The position numbers and the translations under genes are program-made. This document shows positions 12,601 through 27,600 of a stretch of 64,000 nt of DNA, piece by piece. The DNA lies in assembly GCA_914767715.1 (NCBI GenBank), contig OU612068.1:4092001-4156000 (forward strand), read 5' to 3'. Below the pieces are notes generated by a model. It did no database searches, was not told the DNA's origin, and saw nothing but the letters and a program-made list of their open reading frames with translations. The stretch's first letter is position 1; the number at the start of each line of letters is the position of its first letter. The DNA is from Membranipora membranacea (Eukaryota > Bryozoa > Gymnolaemata > Cheilostomatida > Membraniporidae).

Positions 12601-15600
12601 CAGTGTACCACCAGGTCGGGCTTCAGGACATCACTGGTTATGTGTATCAAGTTCTCTAGGAAATATCTATCCTTGGTGTTGGTTAGATCAAATGACTGAC
12701 CGATTTTCTCTCTCTGTAGTATTTCATGTAGAATTTTCACTGCCATCAGCAAATCATTCTTGTACACTTCTCCCACCTGGATAATGAAAATAAAACATAT
12801 CAATGAAATAGTAAGTAGGCCCATATAAAGTGGTGCAGTATTCCTCCTTGCTTAAGGGGTTTACGGTTTTTTACTCCTTCAATTCTCCTTCAATACATAA
12901 ATACAGAAATCTCGTATATTTATCCACACAGGTCCCTTTTTCGGAATCACTTTGCTTTGTTGGTGCCAGAAATATCGGCAGATTGCATTGGATTCGAACA
13001 GAAAGTGTGTTTACAAAGATTTACCTGCTGTGTAGCGTTCCTGAGAGAGCTGACCACATCTATAGCCAGGAAGGTATAACTGGGAGAGTTAGCAGCGTAT
13101 ACTGGTATAGATTTATTATCAGTTCGTCTCTCCATCAGTCTGTTCAACTGTAAGATAATCAGAATCATAATTTGAACATGAGCTTGTAGAGTTTATGAAA
13201 AAGATCCTCAATGAAAATGATGAATAGAATAAACCATGCAAAATTCATTTGCAAGAACCCAAATACGTTTGGTTCAATTGAACAAAATCTAAGATAATTA
13301 TAAAGATTACATTGACCTAGAAGAGTGATTTATGTTTTTGATTCAAAACTTTGAATGATCTTTCGATACCTGTTTGTTGAACTTACACTACTATTGAGAG
13401 CCAGAAATTCAGCAGATGTACAGCCGCTGAGTATAGTTTCCTCCCAGCCTACATCATTATCCTGACATATCCTTGTAGCGTTACCGATACTACCTGCTGG
13501 ACACGGCTCTATACGCTTCACTCCAAACTTAGTACGGGTCCACCATATACCGGACTTATACGCTCGGGGGCAGACACCATATTGTACTGGAAAAGATAGT
13601 AATGAGTGAGGATTTGATCATAAGCCATTAAAGATACTTGAAAAGTAGTGCTGACCCTTTTTGAACATCTATCGCACTATGAGTCAATGCGACCGATATA
13701 TATGATTGAGTGGCTAAACATGCCATGAATGATCAGGAATAAGCTATGGTCACCGAAACTAAACAAATACCCTCAAACAAAGGTGGTAGTCACGTCAGCT
13801 AACTATATACATTACATAAAACAGTCCACCAGTCCAACAGTCCACCAGCTCTTACCTTGACAGCCTTTAGAAGTTATCTCAGCAAACTCATTCTCACAAG
13901 TATCACATCTCAGGCCATCTACACCTTCTTTACACTGGCACTGTCCAGTACTCTGATCACATGAGAGGCTGAGTGCGCCACCCGCTGCACCATTATAGTA
14001 ACAGTTACATGGCTCACAGGCTTCACTGCCCGCTGGTTTGTAGTAGCCAGTCTGCAAAAAATATTGACAGTGAAAATCACAGACATACTAAGATTGGGTC
14101 AAGTACTTAGACAAGCTATAGTCTATATAGATCCAAACAAACAGCAGACAATTCTTATGATACCCAGTGAGCTGTTTAACATAATGATGTTGATAGTTAC
14201 ATTTCACCGGCATACATAATACAGTGATCATCTGTCAGTGCCTTACCTTACAGACACATTCACCTGTCAGCCTGTTACACTGACTGTCAAAGTTGAGCTG
14301 TGTACTAGAGTTACATGGTCCACATACAGGAGAGCCTTACCTCACAGACACAAGCACCTGTCAGCCTGTTACACTGACTGTCAAAGTTGAGTTGTGTACT
14401 ACAGTTACATGGTCCACATACAGGAGAGACTTACCTTACAGACACAAGCACCTGTCAGCCTGTTACACTGACTGCCAAAGTTGCGTTGTGTACTACAGTT
14501 ACATGGTCTACATACAGGAGAGCCTTACCTTACAGACACAAGCACCCGTCAGCCTGTTACACTGGCTGTCAAAGTTGAGTTGTGTACTAGAGTTACATGG
14601 TCCACATACAGAAGAGACTTACCTTACAGACACAAGCACCTGTCAGCCTGTTACACTGACTGTCAAAGTTGAGTTGTGTACTAGAGTTACATGGTCCACA
14701 TACAGGAGAGCCTTACCTTACAGACACAAGCACCTGTCAGCCTGTTACACTGGCTGTCAAAGTTGAGTTGTGTACTACAGTTACATGGTCCACATACAGG
14801 AGAACCCCACCAGGAGGCAGCACATTTAGTCTGTAAACAGAGACAAAATAAAGTAAAATAAAAGACTCAAAATAATTAGTGTACCACTTGGAGCCAGTCA
14901 AGTAAGATCATTTTAATTTAAGTATTTCATGTTGTGTTTATTGTAGTTACCGTTTATAGATTTATATTAGTATTCATATGTCTTTTTAAGTTACCTAAGT
15001 GTTCATGCACAAATGGAATACATAGGAGACAGATTCAAGTGAAATTAAACATTTGCAACTAACCTCTATCCTTTCATCGCAGTATATTCCCCGATAACCG
15101 CTGGGGCATACACATTTATATCCAAGTATAGCTGATCTGTCAATGTTGCACCTTGCTCCATGCTGGCAGGGATTATACTGTGTGGTACACACACTTGTGC
15201 AGCTAGTTCCAATCAGACCTACAATGAGAATAACAGATAATCTTAGAGATGTGTATCAATGACAATGAATAATGATTTGAATTTTTACATGGATTTATCA
15301 AGATAAGTATTGACGCATTTCGCTTGATGGACTATAAAGTTTATCATTGCAGACCGAAAAAACTTTAATTGTAACTAAAGCTATTATTTTACCTTCATTG
15401 CACACACAACTCGAGTCCTCCCAGCCAATGTGGCATTCACTGGTGATGGCCGGGCATTGCTCAGTACAGCGGGTGGGCTTTGTACAGCCGTTAGATACAT
15501 CGTCCCTTCTTGCAGGGACAAGAGGTGCGGTACTAAGACTAGTACCAACTCTGATATCCTAAATACAGAAAATTAAGAGTTTGTTGAAAGCAACAAACAA

Positions 15601-18600
15601 TGATGCAAAAAGTTTCAATGAGTGACTGTTGTGGATAATCATAGGCCAGTTCCCGTTGACCTGATATTATGCAGCAAGATGGGGAGTTTACAGCAGACCA
15701 CTATATCACAATATGCTGACCAATAGCTGACCAACATTAGTATCTATCATTTGTATCATACCTTGAGACAGCCAGAGAAGCCTAAGTTCTGTGCATTAGT
15801 ATTCTCATCTCCACCGACCCATACATCCAGTACATCGAGGTCATCCAGGCTATTGTCCAAAGACTCGCTTTTCTACAAAAAAGTCAGTATAAAGCGTTGG
15901 TCAAATTATTTCTTAGCAGCTTAAAATTTTGTTTTCATCGGCAAACATTTTAAATAAGAAGCTCCAGCAAAAGAAAATACTCATCACTAAGATGTTTAAC
16001 CACATCCTAGATAAAGGCGAGAGTGAATAAGCAGCAATTAATCTCCTGATGGAATTGATACTATTCTTATAATGTATCTTAAGATTAGACAAAAATAATT
16101 TACCATCGCTAAATATACCTGAATATCACCATAGTCTAACTGAAAGAGGAGTTGTCCCAAACCTAAACTGTTAGATAACAATCTCATCTCGAAATGATGC
16201 CAAGTATCGTCATTAACTAGCGCCTCGTCAAATATGTAGTAGAAGTTGGCGTATCTGAACGTTATATAGCCAGACTCCAGCTACAAGATAGAAGGTCATT
16301 GAATACCAGACAGGACCAATACATTATATAATGCTAAACAAAGGGATATCAATACCATGGACAATAATATAGGAGCAGTTTTAGTGCATATGTACCAAGA
16401 CAAACTGCCATAAAACTAACATTCCGATATTCATTTCAAATGCTAATTATGGTATCAAACTTAAATTTAGAATATTTAAATGAATTGTTCCATACTCACT
16501 CTGTACTCAATGGTCTTATCAGTGCCCAGATCTATCCTCATCAGAGGTCTGTTATCCACGGTAGTTTTGAACATGAAGCTGTTATACCAGGGTTTGCGTA
16601 CACTGCCTAATCCTGATGTGTACTGTAAGTGCCCGATACCATAGAAGGTGTAGGGAGATGTGGTTTGTATGGAGCAGTCCTTCCCAGCTTTGTTTGATGG
16701 ACATGAGCAACGATACGTACCCCAGCTGATAGAGCAAGTGCCTGAAGAAACAAAATATTCATAAATTTAAGATTTTGTGATATACAGTACTCCATTGGCT
16801 GGTAAGACATTAATAAAGATCATGTTTGATCCAATTTACCCACATTCCGATTGTTCCTATTCTACTGGTGAACTGCTGGCAGCTCGATTCCAAATGCATG
16901 CGAATTGGACCATACTATATCCTTCAATAACCAGGGACTATAGGTCTATGTAATAACTTCAGAATACAAAGAACACGAATTGTACATCAAATCCTTGTTG
17001 TCACCTTTTCTGATCGCAGTTTATTTTTACCTTGATTTCTGCATGGTGAATTGATGCAGTAGTCACGTTTGTACACACATCCCTCCTGGGTGTTGTGATC
17101 TGTTACTGCCGATTTAAGATCTACATGATTAAAGTTCAGATGGAAATCTCTGATACAACCAACAAAGTAGTTAGAGTGAAGACGATCTATTTTTAGATAC
17201 TCTGGCAGACCACCCAGGAGTAGAGGACCTGTCACATCCAAAGTACAAAGTGCATCCTTCTTCTGTGGCTTCAAGCACCTGTTAAAATACAAATTTGATA
17301 ACCATTTACTTTCAGGAAGTAAAATGTTTTAAAACATTATATATGTTATACAAGCTGTGCTACGTTGTATATAATACATCGTACTATACATTATTTCATT
17401 TCATTTCATCTCCTCTTTCACAGGACTAACTATACTGAACCAAACATGATTTGCTTCAAAATGAAGAATTGGACATGGTGGTACAAACAGACTTACGTTT
17501 TGGCTAGGTCCATGTCTAACTTCATAGCACATGGTATATCAAACAGATGAGGGTTAGCCAAGCTCAGTCCGATATCACATTCATCTAGAGATATCACCAT
17601 AGTCCATTCCTTATAGTCTATATTAACTGTATGCCACTGGCCATCGTTCAGCCCATACTTCTTGCCTGTTACAATTCAATCACAGATTTTTATAAAATTT
17701 TTAGACAAGGTAACGATATCAGGCCAAAAGTTGAATCAAGGAGTAACAGGAGCCCTGTTACTCCTAGGTTGAATGTATGGTTATATCAAGGGGAAGATTG
17801 ATGAGAGCAAGAGCCAGGTGGATATAGAGCTGCAATGAACCGTAACCTCAGAAGAACGTAACTGCAGCAACAATATACAAAGCCTTGCACTTAGTAAGTA
17901 CTGAACATGCATTGTGCTTAGATAAATATTGAGCCTATTTGCCTGTATTCGGACTTGATCCCCCTCGAGTCGGCATTTGCTGACCAGGGTAACGGGAGCA
18001 GGGAGTGACTCTAAATGTAGACATATTGGATCTAACTTGATCTACACTGTACCTAAATGTTTGACATCCTTTTAAATCTGTCTGAGGCAGACTGAGCGGC
18101 TCCCATGCATCTATCATTATTATATAAAAATGATTTGGTCTTTTATAAAAAAAATACAATCTTGATGACAATGAAAAATGTAATACTCAATTCTTACCGA
18201 CAGATACTTGATAGACCTGGTCTCCAAAGGACATGCTGAAGACAGCCGTGTGGTTAATAAGTTCTAAGGCTATGAAATCATGCTGATGATTATAGCGTCC
18301 ATTATACAACAACAGTCCTGACTTCTTACGAGTGGCGAAACTAGAAATTATTATTTTTAGTATTGATATATTAAGTGTCAGCGAGGCAGCTATATGCAAT
18401 GATAAATTTGTTAGCAACATCAAAAATAATAACAGTAACTTAAACAATAATGAGCATATAGCATATGAGCATATACTAGCAGGGTAAGAATACTAATATC
18501 AAAATATCAGTTGCGCAGTCATGCTCGCTTGATGACACTCCAAATAAGGCAAAATGTTCACATCCATTAAGGGAAGATTGCAGATCAAAATCTTGGATTG

Positions 18601-21600
18601 TTATTTTTGTTTTGCAGTCTGGTAAGCAAAAAGCCACAAGATACCCAACACAGAACGGCCTGGGCATTCAGACCAAAGATTCCTAGAGGACCGAGCCATG
18701 CAATATCAAGCCGTGCATTTTCGTGACATGCAGCAACACTCTAACAATGCTAAAACTTAAAAAATTAAAAACTTGAATACAGCTAGTCTGGAAGAAGACA
18801 ATAACCTGAGTTGGATGTTGAATCTAGCTCTAGATTTCAGACTAGGGAACATAAGATAAGATCCGGGTACGAAGCTGGCAGTCCGGAGTGCACATGTATC
18901 TGTCTGTGTGTCCGTCTCCTCACACCGAGAGATTCCCTGCTGACAGGCAAACCCTCCTTTCAGCAGCTCTATACAATAAGAACCAGCTCCGGAGCACACA
19001 TCATTGGGGCAGGTCGACTCATTGTATCTGGTGGTGATGGTCTCATACTGGCATCGGTCACCTGTTGATAAAATCATCCATGTCAATTGGATACACTTCA
19101 ACAAAGCACAATGATGATTGGCTACTTCTTTAGATTGAACTGGTAAGGAAAAGCTTGCGAAGTATAGAGTATCTGTATGTAGACTGATTTACTATCTATA
19201 GATGACCAGGGAATTCAGTTGAGAAGAGAGAGTCGGTGGATTTCTCTGGCTACACTTTATGGTATAAGAGCCTAGAACTGACCTTTATATCCGGTAGGGC
19301 AGATACAGGTATATCCGGCCTCTATCTGCATACATGTACCAGAGTTCAAACATGGATCACTGTAGCAAAGGTTTATCTCTGTGTCACAGCTGTAAGACTC
19401 ATTCACACCTACAGTAGAAACACAAATATGAAAATATGATAAATTCCATCTCTTCTAACAAGGCAATATCACGATGTTAGTTGAATCTTTGTTCAATAAT
19501 ACTGCATGGCTGATGCTGCAAATAAGTTATCTATGTCTATTAAATTACTGAACAATTCATCCTTATATAGAAATACTTTTTTGTCCAACTCCAAACTTAG
19601 ACCGGACAAACTCCCTGCTTAGACACAACTTAGTTCGGAGTTGTCTACTTACTATTTGGTCACGGACAGACAACTACAACTTATTGAAAAACCAAGCAAA
19701 AAATGTTTAGGGGGAAACAACCAAATTCTGGATTTACTATCGCCTTCAAGTTCAAATCATGGGGAAATCCCGACAAGTAAAGAACCTACTTAGTGATTCA
19801 CACATGTTTGGCTCTTTAACTGACCTGCATATCCTTGTGGGCAGCCACATGAGTATATTGATCGAGTTCTTATCGGCCTGAACAACATAGCCTCAGAGCT
19901 TATAAATGACGCGGCCTCATCAAACTGTAGATCTATTGAGCAGCGCTGGTAATTCAGACAGGGCTCCAACACACAAAGAGTGTCATCAAAAGGTAGGATC
20001 TGTAAATAAGTTAATTGAAGAGAGAAATGGGATTTATGAGAAATAACTAGATTATCACTGAAAAATAGCTTGAAGAAGGTTAGTATTACTGTGTACTTGA
20101 TTTCAAGCACAAATCGCATGATGTAGTGGAAGTAACGAAGATGTTGATAGATCTATATATCAATATTCATTCTGCTAACGAAACTCTCAAAAGAACAGTC
20201 CTCCTTGACATAAACAGTCCAAGTGACTTGATCAAATGGCAATTACAATTGATATATATTTCATCCACTTTATCCGATAATGATATGTGATATGTACATA
20301 CTGTGACTGCACTGAGATTCTTGAGAAGGTCAAGTCTTCTATATATCTGCTCTTTGATATGATCTTTGCTCAGGAAGACATCTTTACCATCTACTTCTCT
20401 CACAGCGGCAAAACTGATATTCAGTACTGGATTATCTATCAGGGTGTCCACTTCTGTGTCCTCCTGTAATAAAGTAAAACAACACAGGGTCTAACAGACA
20501 CTTATGTCAAGTGTTAATAGACTATGACAAGGCAGTTTGATTTTTTGGTACTTTTGTCATGCAAAGTTAAATATTAATGAAAGCCAACTAGAAACTGTAG
20601 GATTTGTTGGAGTTGGAGGTGATAAGTTAGTTGTCAGACAGACCGTCAGGGTAACAGGTATATTTATACTTAGCTCCTACCTTGATATCTATGATGTATA
20701 TCTGAGAAGGTAATAGCCTGAGAACCTCTGCGAGAGCTTGTACAGTATATCCGTACATGCTGGTCATAAACGAAGCAGCCGTGATGTCATCAAGACGTAA
20801 CGTCACAGAGTTAATCAGCATATCATTAGTGATCAGTCTGTACACTACTTTGCATGTGGCATTCACTGCATTCAGAATATCTGTAATCGATGGAAAAGAA
20901 TGCGTTCAGACTGTTTACATTGTTAACACAGGGAGTCCCCAAAACTCCCCGCTAAACAGATAATGGAAAAAAGCAAATAATTTGGAGTTATCTCCTTGAT
21001 TTATGCGTTCAGACAACTGCCAATGACATTATAAATCATTTCCCCATAGTGAACACAGATTAAAACCATAAACATTTCTTCTGCAGTATTACTGCTTTTT
21101 GAAGAGAAATGCGTTTATATATAGCATTACTTGTCTAAGCGGTGTACCTGTAACTTGTACGACAAATTCCCCCTCATTCATTCGGTCACTGTCCAAGTTA
21201 TTGTTCAGAGTTATGAACCCAGTGGTGGCATTCAGAGTGAAGAAATTTGCCTGGTTAGCGTTACCAGACTTAACAGAGTATCTCAGGTTTGCTCTGTCCG
21301 TCTCATCGGGATCGAAGGCAGGTACTCGTCCGATTGGTCCATCAGGGAAGTGTAGTCTGAAAAGCAAGAGTAGAGAGGAATTGTGAAAACAATATGGCAA
21401 GCCTGGTACTTCATAATCAGTAAACAACATGTACAGTGGATATGACAATCAGGTTTAGTTCTGCAAAAATATTGAAATGACATATCAATGTTGTATACCT
21501 GCTATAGGAAAAGTCAAAGTACTTTGGCCCAAAGATAACTGAATGATTGGCTTGAACACTAGAACTATCTAGCTACCTGTAGTTATTGACGACTATAGTG

Positions 21601-24600
21601 AAGTTCCTGAGTTCAGGTTTATTATCGTTCACATCCTGTAGTTTGACCACCACAGTAGCTTTAGTAATCTTATGCTGTGATGAGGCCTGAACCTCCAGAG
21701 TGTAGTTCTTACGCAGTGACTCGTAGTCTAAAGCTACTTTGCTGAGCAGTTTGAAGGAACCATCGCCCATATCAGTCAGCTCAAAGGCTCCTGTGTCGCC
21801 TCCAACTAACTGGAATGTGATCTACAAATACAAGCCAAGAAAACTTACATTATCAGCTTTGAACTTTTTTGTATCTGCACACAAAATATTTATCGAGAAC
21901 CACTAACATGTGAAACAAAATCTTACACATTGAGCTCAACCTCAAAATTGTTCCCCACACATTATCCTGCCTATTATCACGTTAGACTGAAGTCACTGCA
22001 CTAGATTATCAAAACAACATTTAAAAATCAATAAATTTAACAAATTAAAAAATCAAAGCAGTAAAAAGACACGATAGATCAGTGTAGTGCGATCTAAAGA
22101 TGAGTCATCGATGTGCATACACACCTGAGCATTAGACATCAGATATTTGAAGATATATATATGTAGTTATATTATAAATATTAATATATATATATATATA
22201 TATTATAATATATAAAACAGACTCATCAATGCGTTCACACACCTGAGCGTTCACCCCCTCATCAGCATCTGTGGCTCTGATTACAGGGGAGACGATAGAG
22301 TTAACTCTCTGATTCTCATATATACGTCTGATTATAACATCACTCTCAAACTTTGGAGCATTGTCATTTACATCCAGGATCGTTACCTTCACATTAACCT
22401 AGAAAAATAAGTTGTAATGTACATAAAATATTTGCCCTTACGTGGGATTTCAAGTTGAGAGAGAGATGCTCTCCATGTCGCTCTCCACCTCGTAAGCTAA
22501 TAGGTAACTAATTTAATCTCGTTATAGGATCAAAACACATTTTGTAGGTGGTGGTATATACATGGTGACTCCTTGCTGTGATATTGAGAGACTTACAGCA
22601 GTGGACTGACGATTATCTGTGGACATGTCTATAGCGTATACAACGAGATCATAATAACTAACAGTCTCTCTGTCTAATGTCTTGTTCACTCTAATTGTAC
22701 CTGAAAGGACAAATTTCAAATGAATTTTTTTCAAGTAACAAGTTGTTCAATAAAGGTAGGAGCAGCATTCTCATTCTGTATACTTTATACACAAGAATGA
22801 AACTCAATAACAACATTAGGTGACAACATTAGGTGACATTAGGTGACACGTTGGGTTTAAAAATGAACCATCATGATGACTACACAAAACTAGTCTCCTT
22901 ACCTACCCAACAGGCAGATTATTTAATTAAATTTTAAATTACCGCAATGGGTTATATTCATGTGATTTCCATTCTCCTCATTGTAAAAATTTTGTTATAG
23001 ATTGTTCACAACATGGATGGATTAATTTAAACAAAATTTTCCCATCACACATAATATTGACAATTTTGTGTCAAGTCACAAATTGAAACTTCATCTTGTA
23101 GGGCGTGTCCGGGTAGAATGTCAAGGGACAGGGTAACCCAGTAAATGAAGCTGTTGCAGAGAGCACGAAGGTTTTTAGTCATTTAAAAGACCTGAAAAAA
23201 TTCATTATTACTCATTGCAAAGGTCTCAGGACATCACTGACAAACTTACCTCCGGCATACTCCACATAGAAGCTACCATTACCGTTATCTCCACCTTGAA
23301 ATGTGTACCTGACTTGTGAGTTTGGAGTACCTGGCTTATCTCTGTCTGTAGCTGATACTTTGATCACACTTGACCCTACAGACTTATCCTCTGATATGGA
23401 GGCTGTATACTCAGCGCGTGAGAATACAGGGGCGTTGTCGTTGATGTCCTCAATGAAGATATGCACATACGCTGGGATATCAGTCTACAAAACACAGCAA
23501 GTCATCAAAATTATGTTTTTAAGTTATGAATGTCACTGGGCATTATGGTACATTAAATAGGGGAGCTTATGTAAATGTGATTGTTTTTTGTTGAGATTGG
23601 AAGCCTGCTTAAATTATGAGCATAGAGGTATAAAATAATCAAGAGAGCCAAACACAGGTGGCAGAACGGGCGATCATACAATAATCACTCCTTACTAAGG
23701 CTTCCCTGACCAGCTGTAAACAGATATGCAGGACTTTTATCCTCAATTTTACCAACTGGACAGTATGATTTTCTGTCAGTTTGAATCTTATATGAGGTGG
23801 ATTGCCCGTACTTCTGGTACAGGTATTGATTACTCGGAGACTATCGAATCCACTTCGATTTGCTCTGACAACATCAATCAGAGAGATTAACTGAATTTGA
23901 CGGTTGAGATCAGTGATCTTTCTGACACCATGTAATTTTCATCAGAAGAGAGAAGAAATAACAGAATAAGCAAATTTGGAAGATTTTGATCTAGCAAGTT
24001 ATCTAGGTTTGGTGACCACAATGGATCTAATTTGGGTTCATCTCTCGGTTACCTAAATGTGTTTCAAAGGAAGAGATCCATCACACTTAAGCCTTCGAAC
24101 CTCAATCCATATTTTCAATGAAATTGGAAAATGCCTCCATGACTCACTTCACTGCACTTCAAGTTGATTACCTATTTACAATCACCAAACTGTTACCAAA
24201 AACGTTATTGTCCCACCCAAAAAATCAAAGTAAGTAAGGCGATGCATTGACTTACCTGTCGCCTGGGTATGCCTCTATCACTCGCAATGACATCTACATG
24301 AAACTCCTGTGTATCTGGGTTATCTCTGTCTAGGGTATCATTCACAATGATCTCTCCGGTGTTGTTGTTAATCATGAAGGGCAAAGGCAGACCATTATTC
24401 ACAAAGAAGTATGTGACGGCGCCATTCAATTCAACATCGTCATCAGTGGCCTAAAAATGGAAATTAGATCAAACATAGATGCGCACCCTTATTATTTCAA
24501 CTTGTATTTTACTATTTCATATTCAATATTAAATATGAAAATATTTTAATGTTTCCATATTGGTCCTTTGGTCACTGAATGAGGTGACAGTATGATGGCA

Positions 24601-27600
24601 GTCTCTTGTTTTTATTTCATTACCAAAAAACACAAACATATAAAATACAATTTTCACGATTACGACTATAAAATATATATATATCCTATAAACCACACGT
24701 GGGACAAAAAGAAGAGAATCTCCCCACATAGCTCTATTTTTGGAGTTTTGAATCGACTGAAGTCCCGGCACAGGTGCCTGGTCCTGTGCCTGGTATGTCA
24801 AACAGGTCATTGCACTAATTGGAGCATGAACCTCAGGAATTCACTACAAGGTTTGGTAGTTACTCAGTAGTGTAGTTGTGAAATTGACCATTGACTTTAT
24901 GTGTGAGGATGTTGGACATTCATCATGAAGAGGAAACCGCAAAACTGACAAAATTTTAATGGAAAACTGTGATCACAGAAAAGAGTAGATCGTAATACTC
25001 TGATTAGCATAAATATAGCAACATACTGTGGCCATTGACCAGAGAACTTCCCTATCCCTATTGTTAGCGAAAATAAGGAGTCTGTCTTCAATAACAAACC
25101 ATGCACTGCAAGGAGGGAGTCAAAATCTAGAACCTGTCACATACAGACAAGCAAAAAACCGGAATAATATCATTCCAGAGCAGAGCTATTATTACTCAAC
25201 AATATCATCACAGAATAAGGATATATCAACGATAAAGTGACGATATTATCACAGAATAAGGATATATCAACGATAAAGTGACGATATTATCACATTATAA
25301 GTATTTCCTTACTCTGAGATATTATTTTCTACCAGCTATGCTATTGACTTGCATTATGAGCAAACCATTGACTTAATACACTAAGTATATACTAAGTATA
25401 TATTAAGTCTATGGAGCAAACCAATATCAATCTTGTTACTTGCCAGTCAAAACACTACAGTGTGTTGCGAACATGTATAGTATAGTAAGTAAGAGCCTTC
25501 TTACTTCAGGCCCTCGGTTTTGGGCCTGGTTTGCCTAGATTATCAAATATTCCGTACATCTACCAAGAAGGGTGGGGCCATCATGATGAAAGGGCAAGAG
25601 TTAGGGGGCTGTTAGGGGGAGTTAGGGGGGGGGGGCTCAAACTAATTAATCACAACATTTCACTTATTATGGAGATTATTAAACTTATGGTTTTGTAAAA
25701 CCAAACTCAGTGCAATGAACTCCCTTTGTGCAATGAGTGACAAAATTATCACCAAACTGACGTGGGCAATTGAAGAAGAAAAAAATGTTTGTGTATGGGG
25801 ATATAACCAGAACATGCTAATGTACAATATGTGTGAAATTTACAGCCATAAAGTTCATCAGGGCTTGTGACTGTTGACCATAAACATATAAATACTCAAT
25901 ATGTTTACGATATTGACACAGGGATTTTGAAGTGTCAGGAGCTTGTAAGCATCCTGGAGAGGTCCCCCATATATCAGCATTAAAATTTCTTAGAACTAGA
26001 GTCCAAATGAAGTAGTTTGATTGGCCAGAATTTGAGATGTTTTCCCGAATTTGTGAGTACGTGAAAATTTCACTGCAGTCAAAAAAGTTTAAAAACCGTA
26101 GAAGATATCAATTAGTGATCTGCCATAGAGACCAATTAATTATATCACGTTGTTTAATAATCCATCAATTATATTCTCAAACTTGTGTAACCCTATATTG
26201 TTAATTACATGAAATAATTCATGGTGGCCCTAAATAAATTGATAGTAGGGTTGCAAAAAAAAAACGCAAAGAATGCTGGCGATTGCTTCACCAACTAATG
26301 TGTAAGCGATATGATTTTAGTAGGAAACGGCTCACATACCTGGCTCTATTTAGACTTGCTAATTTACCGCCAGATGTACCACCTGTTTGAAGATTATCCC
26401 AAGGCGGTACACACTAAATCATAAATCTGACAGCAGATCTATGGGATAATTTTACTCAAATTAAATTAAATTAATCTCAGCGTCACCACAGACTCTTATT
26501 CCTTACCTGGACCTGGCCGATGGTATTTCCAGGCTGTGCAGCCTCAGATATAAAGAATGTATACTCAGTCTCCTCAAACACAGGTGCGTGTCTGTTTTTA
26601 TCTGTGACGTTGATATTTACGGTGGCCTCTGAAGATTTACCAGACGTGTCAACAGCTTGCACAGCTAAGCTGTAGTATTTCTGCCGATCATAGCTTAGAG
26701 CTTTGTTGACCCTAATGACCCCAAAAATCTGTTCCTTTAGAATCAAGAAGTCATTGTTGGGATCTGAAAAATAGAACTGCATTGCAGGGCCTGGAGGAAT
26801 AAACATAAACATTGACTGTAAAATTCTCGGATGAGATGAAATAAGTAATATATACTCTATCTACACATAGTATAAATAGCTCTCTAGTCTGGTAATGAGA
26901 TGTTTTTTTATGGAAATGGAAAAAATGTTGTACCAGCCACCAGGAACGGTGTATGCCGAAACCCGGGATCGAACCAGGGACCTTTAGATCTTCAGTCTAA
27001 CGCTCTCCCAACTGAGCTATTTCGGCTGGTGAGTGATAGGCTATGTAATTCACTATATAAACACAAGCCACACTGTATTGATTTCACTAGCCATACTCTT
27101 TGCATGTGATTGGTTCACCAAAGATGGCCTGCATTTATACAATTCATGATTGGCTACTACGTTGCACTATATAGCATAATGTAAACAAACAAAAGCACGT
27201 TGTTGCATTTTCATGCACAAATATCACAACAAACTATCTTTATTGGTTCTTCTGATCTCATCTTCTGATTTTCCAGTCTTTATAATACCAAGGTATTCCA
27301 GCCCTCTAGGACCTAGTACAATTCAGCTGAGTTACCAATCCCACCTGCTATAGATCACTTAAATCACAGAACTCTATCCTCCAGCTTACCTCCAGAGGTT
27401 ATTCTGTAGGTGAGAGCATCATTCTCATCAGGGTCGTTAGCCAGTACATTGGTGACTTCTTGTTGTAAAGCTGTATCCTCGCTAATCATTACTGAGTATA
27501 CTCTCTCTGTAAACTCCGGCACATTGTCATTTCTGGAGGAAAATAGAGACAAAAGTAATTATAAATTTTAAAAAATTCAATTTTGGTCTGCCGTTCATAC

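Noticed and set aside
14293-14766. Plus-strand 157-residue open frame with internal repeats
   Set aside because: It is the antisense of the 94-bp CELSR exon-fragment array; the repeat simply lacks stops in that frame. No domain and no independent support.
14237-14811. Regular 94-bp array considered as a CRISPR array or satellite
   Set aside because: Whole 94-base units are alike without distinct repeat and spacer parts, and one unit is a real exon end in an animal gene.
22132-22392. Extension of CELSR exon 10 through the TA tract as an alternative C terminus
   Set aside because: It reads Ile/Tyr repeats from the microsatellite and stops; the GTGTGT donor at the exon end joins cleanly to the next exon.
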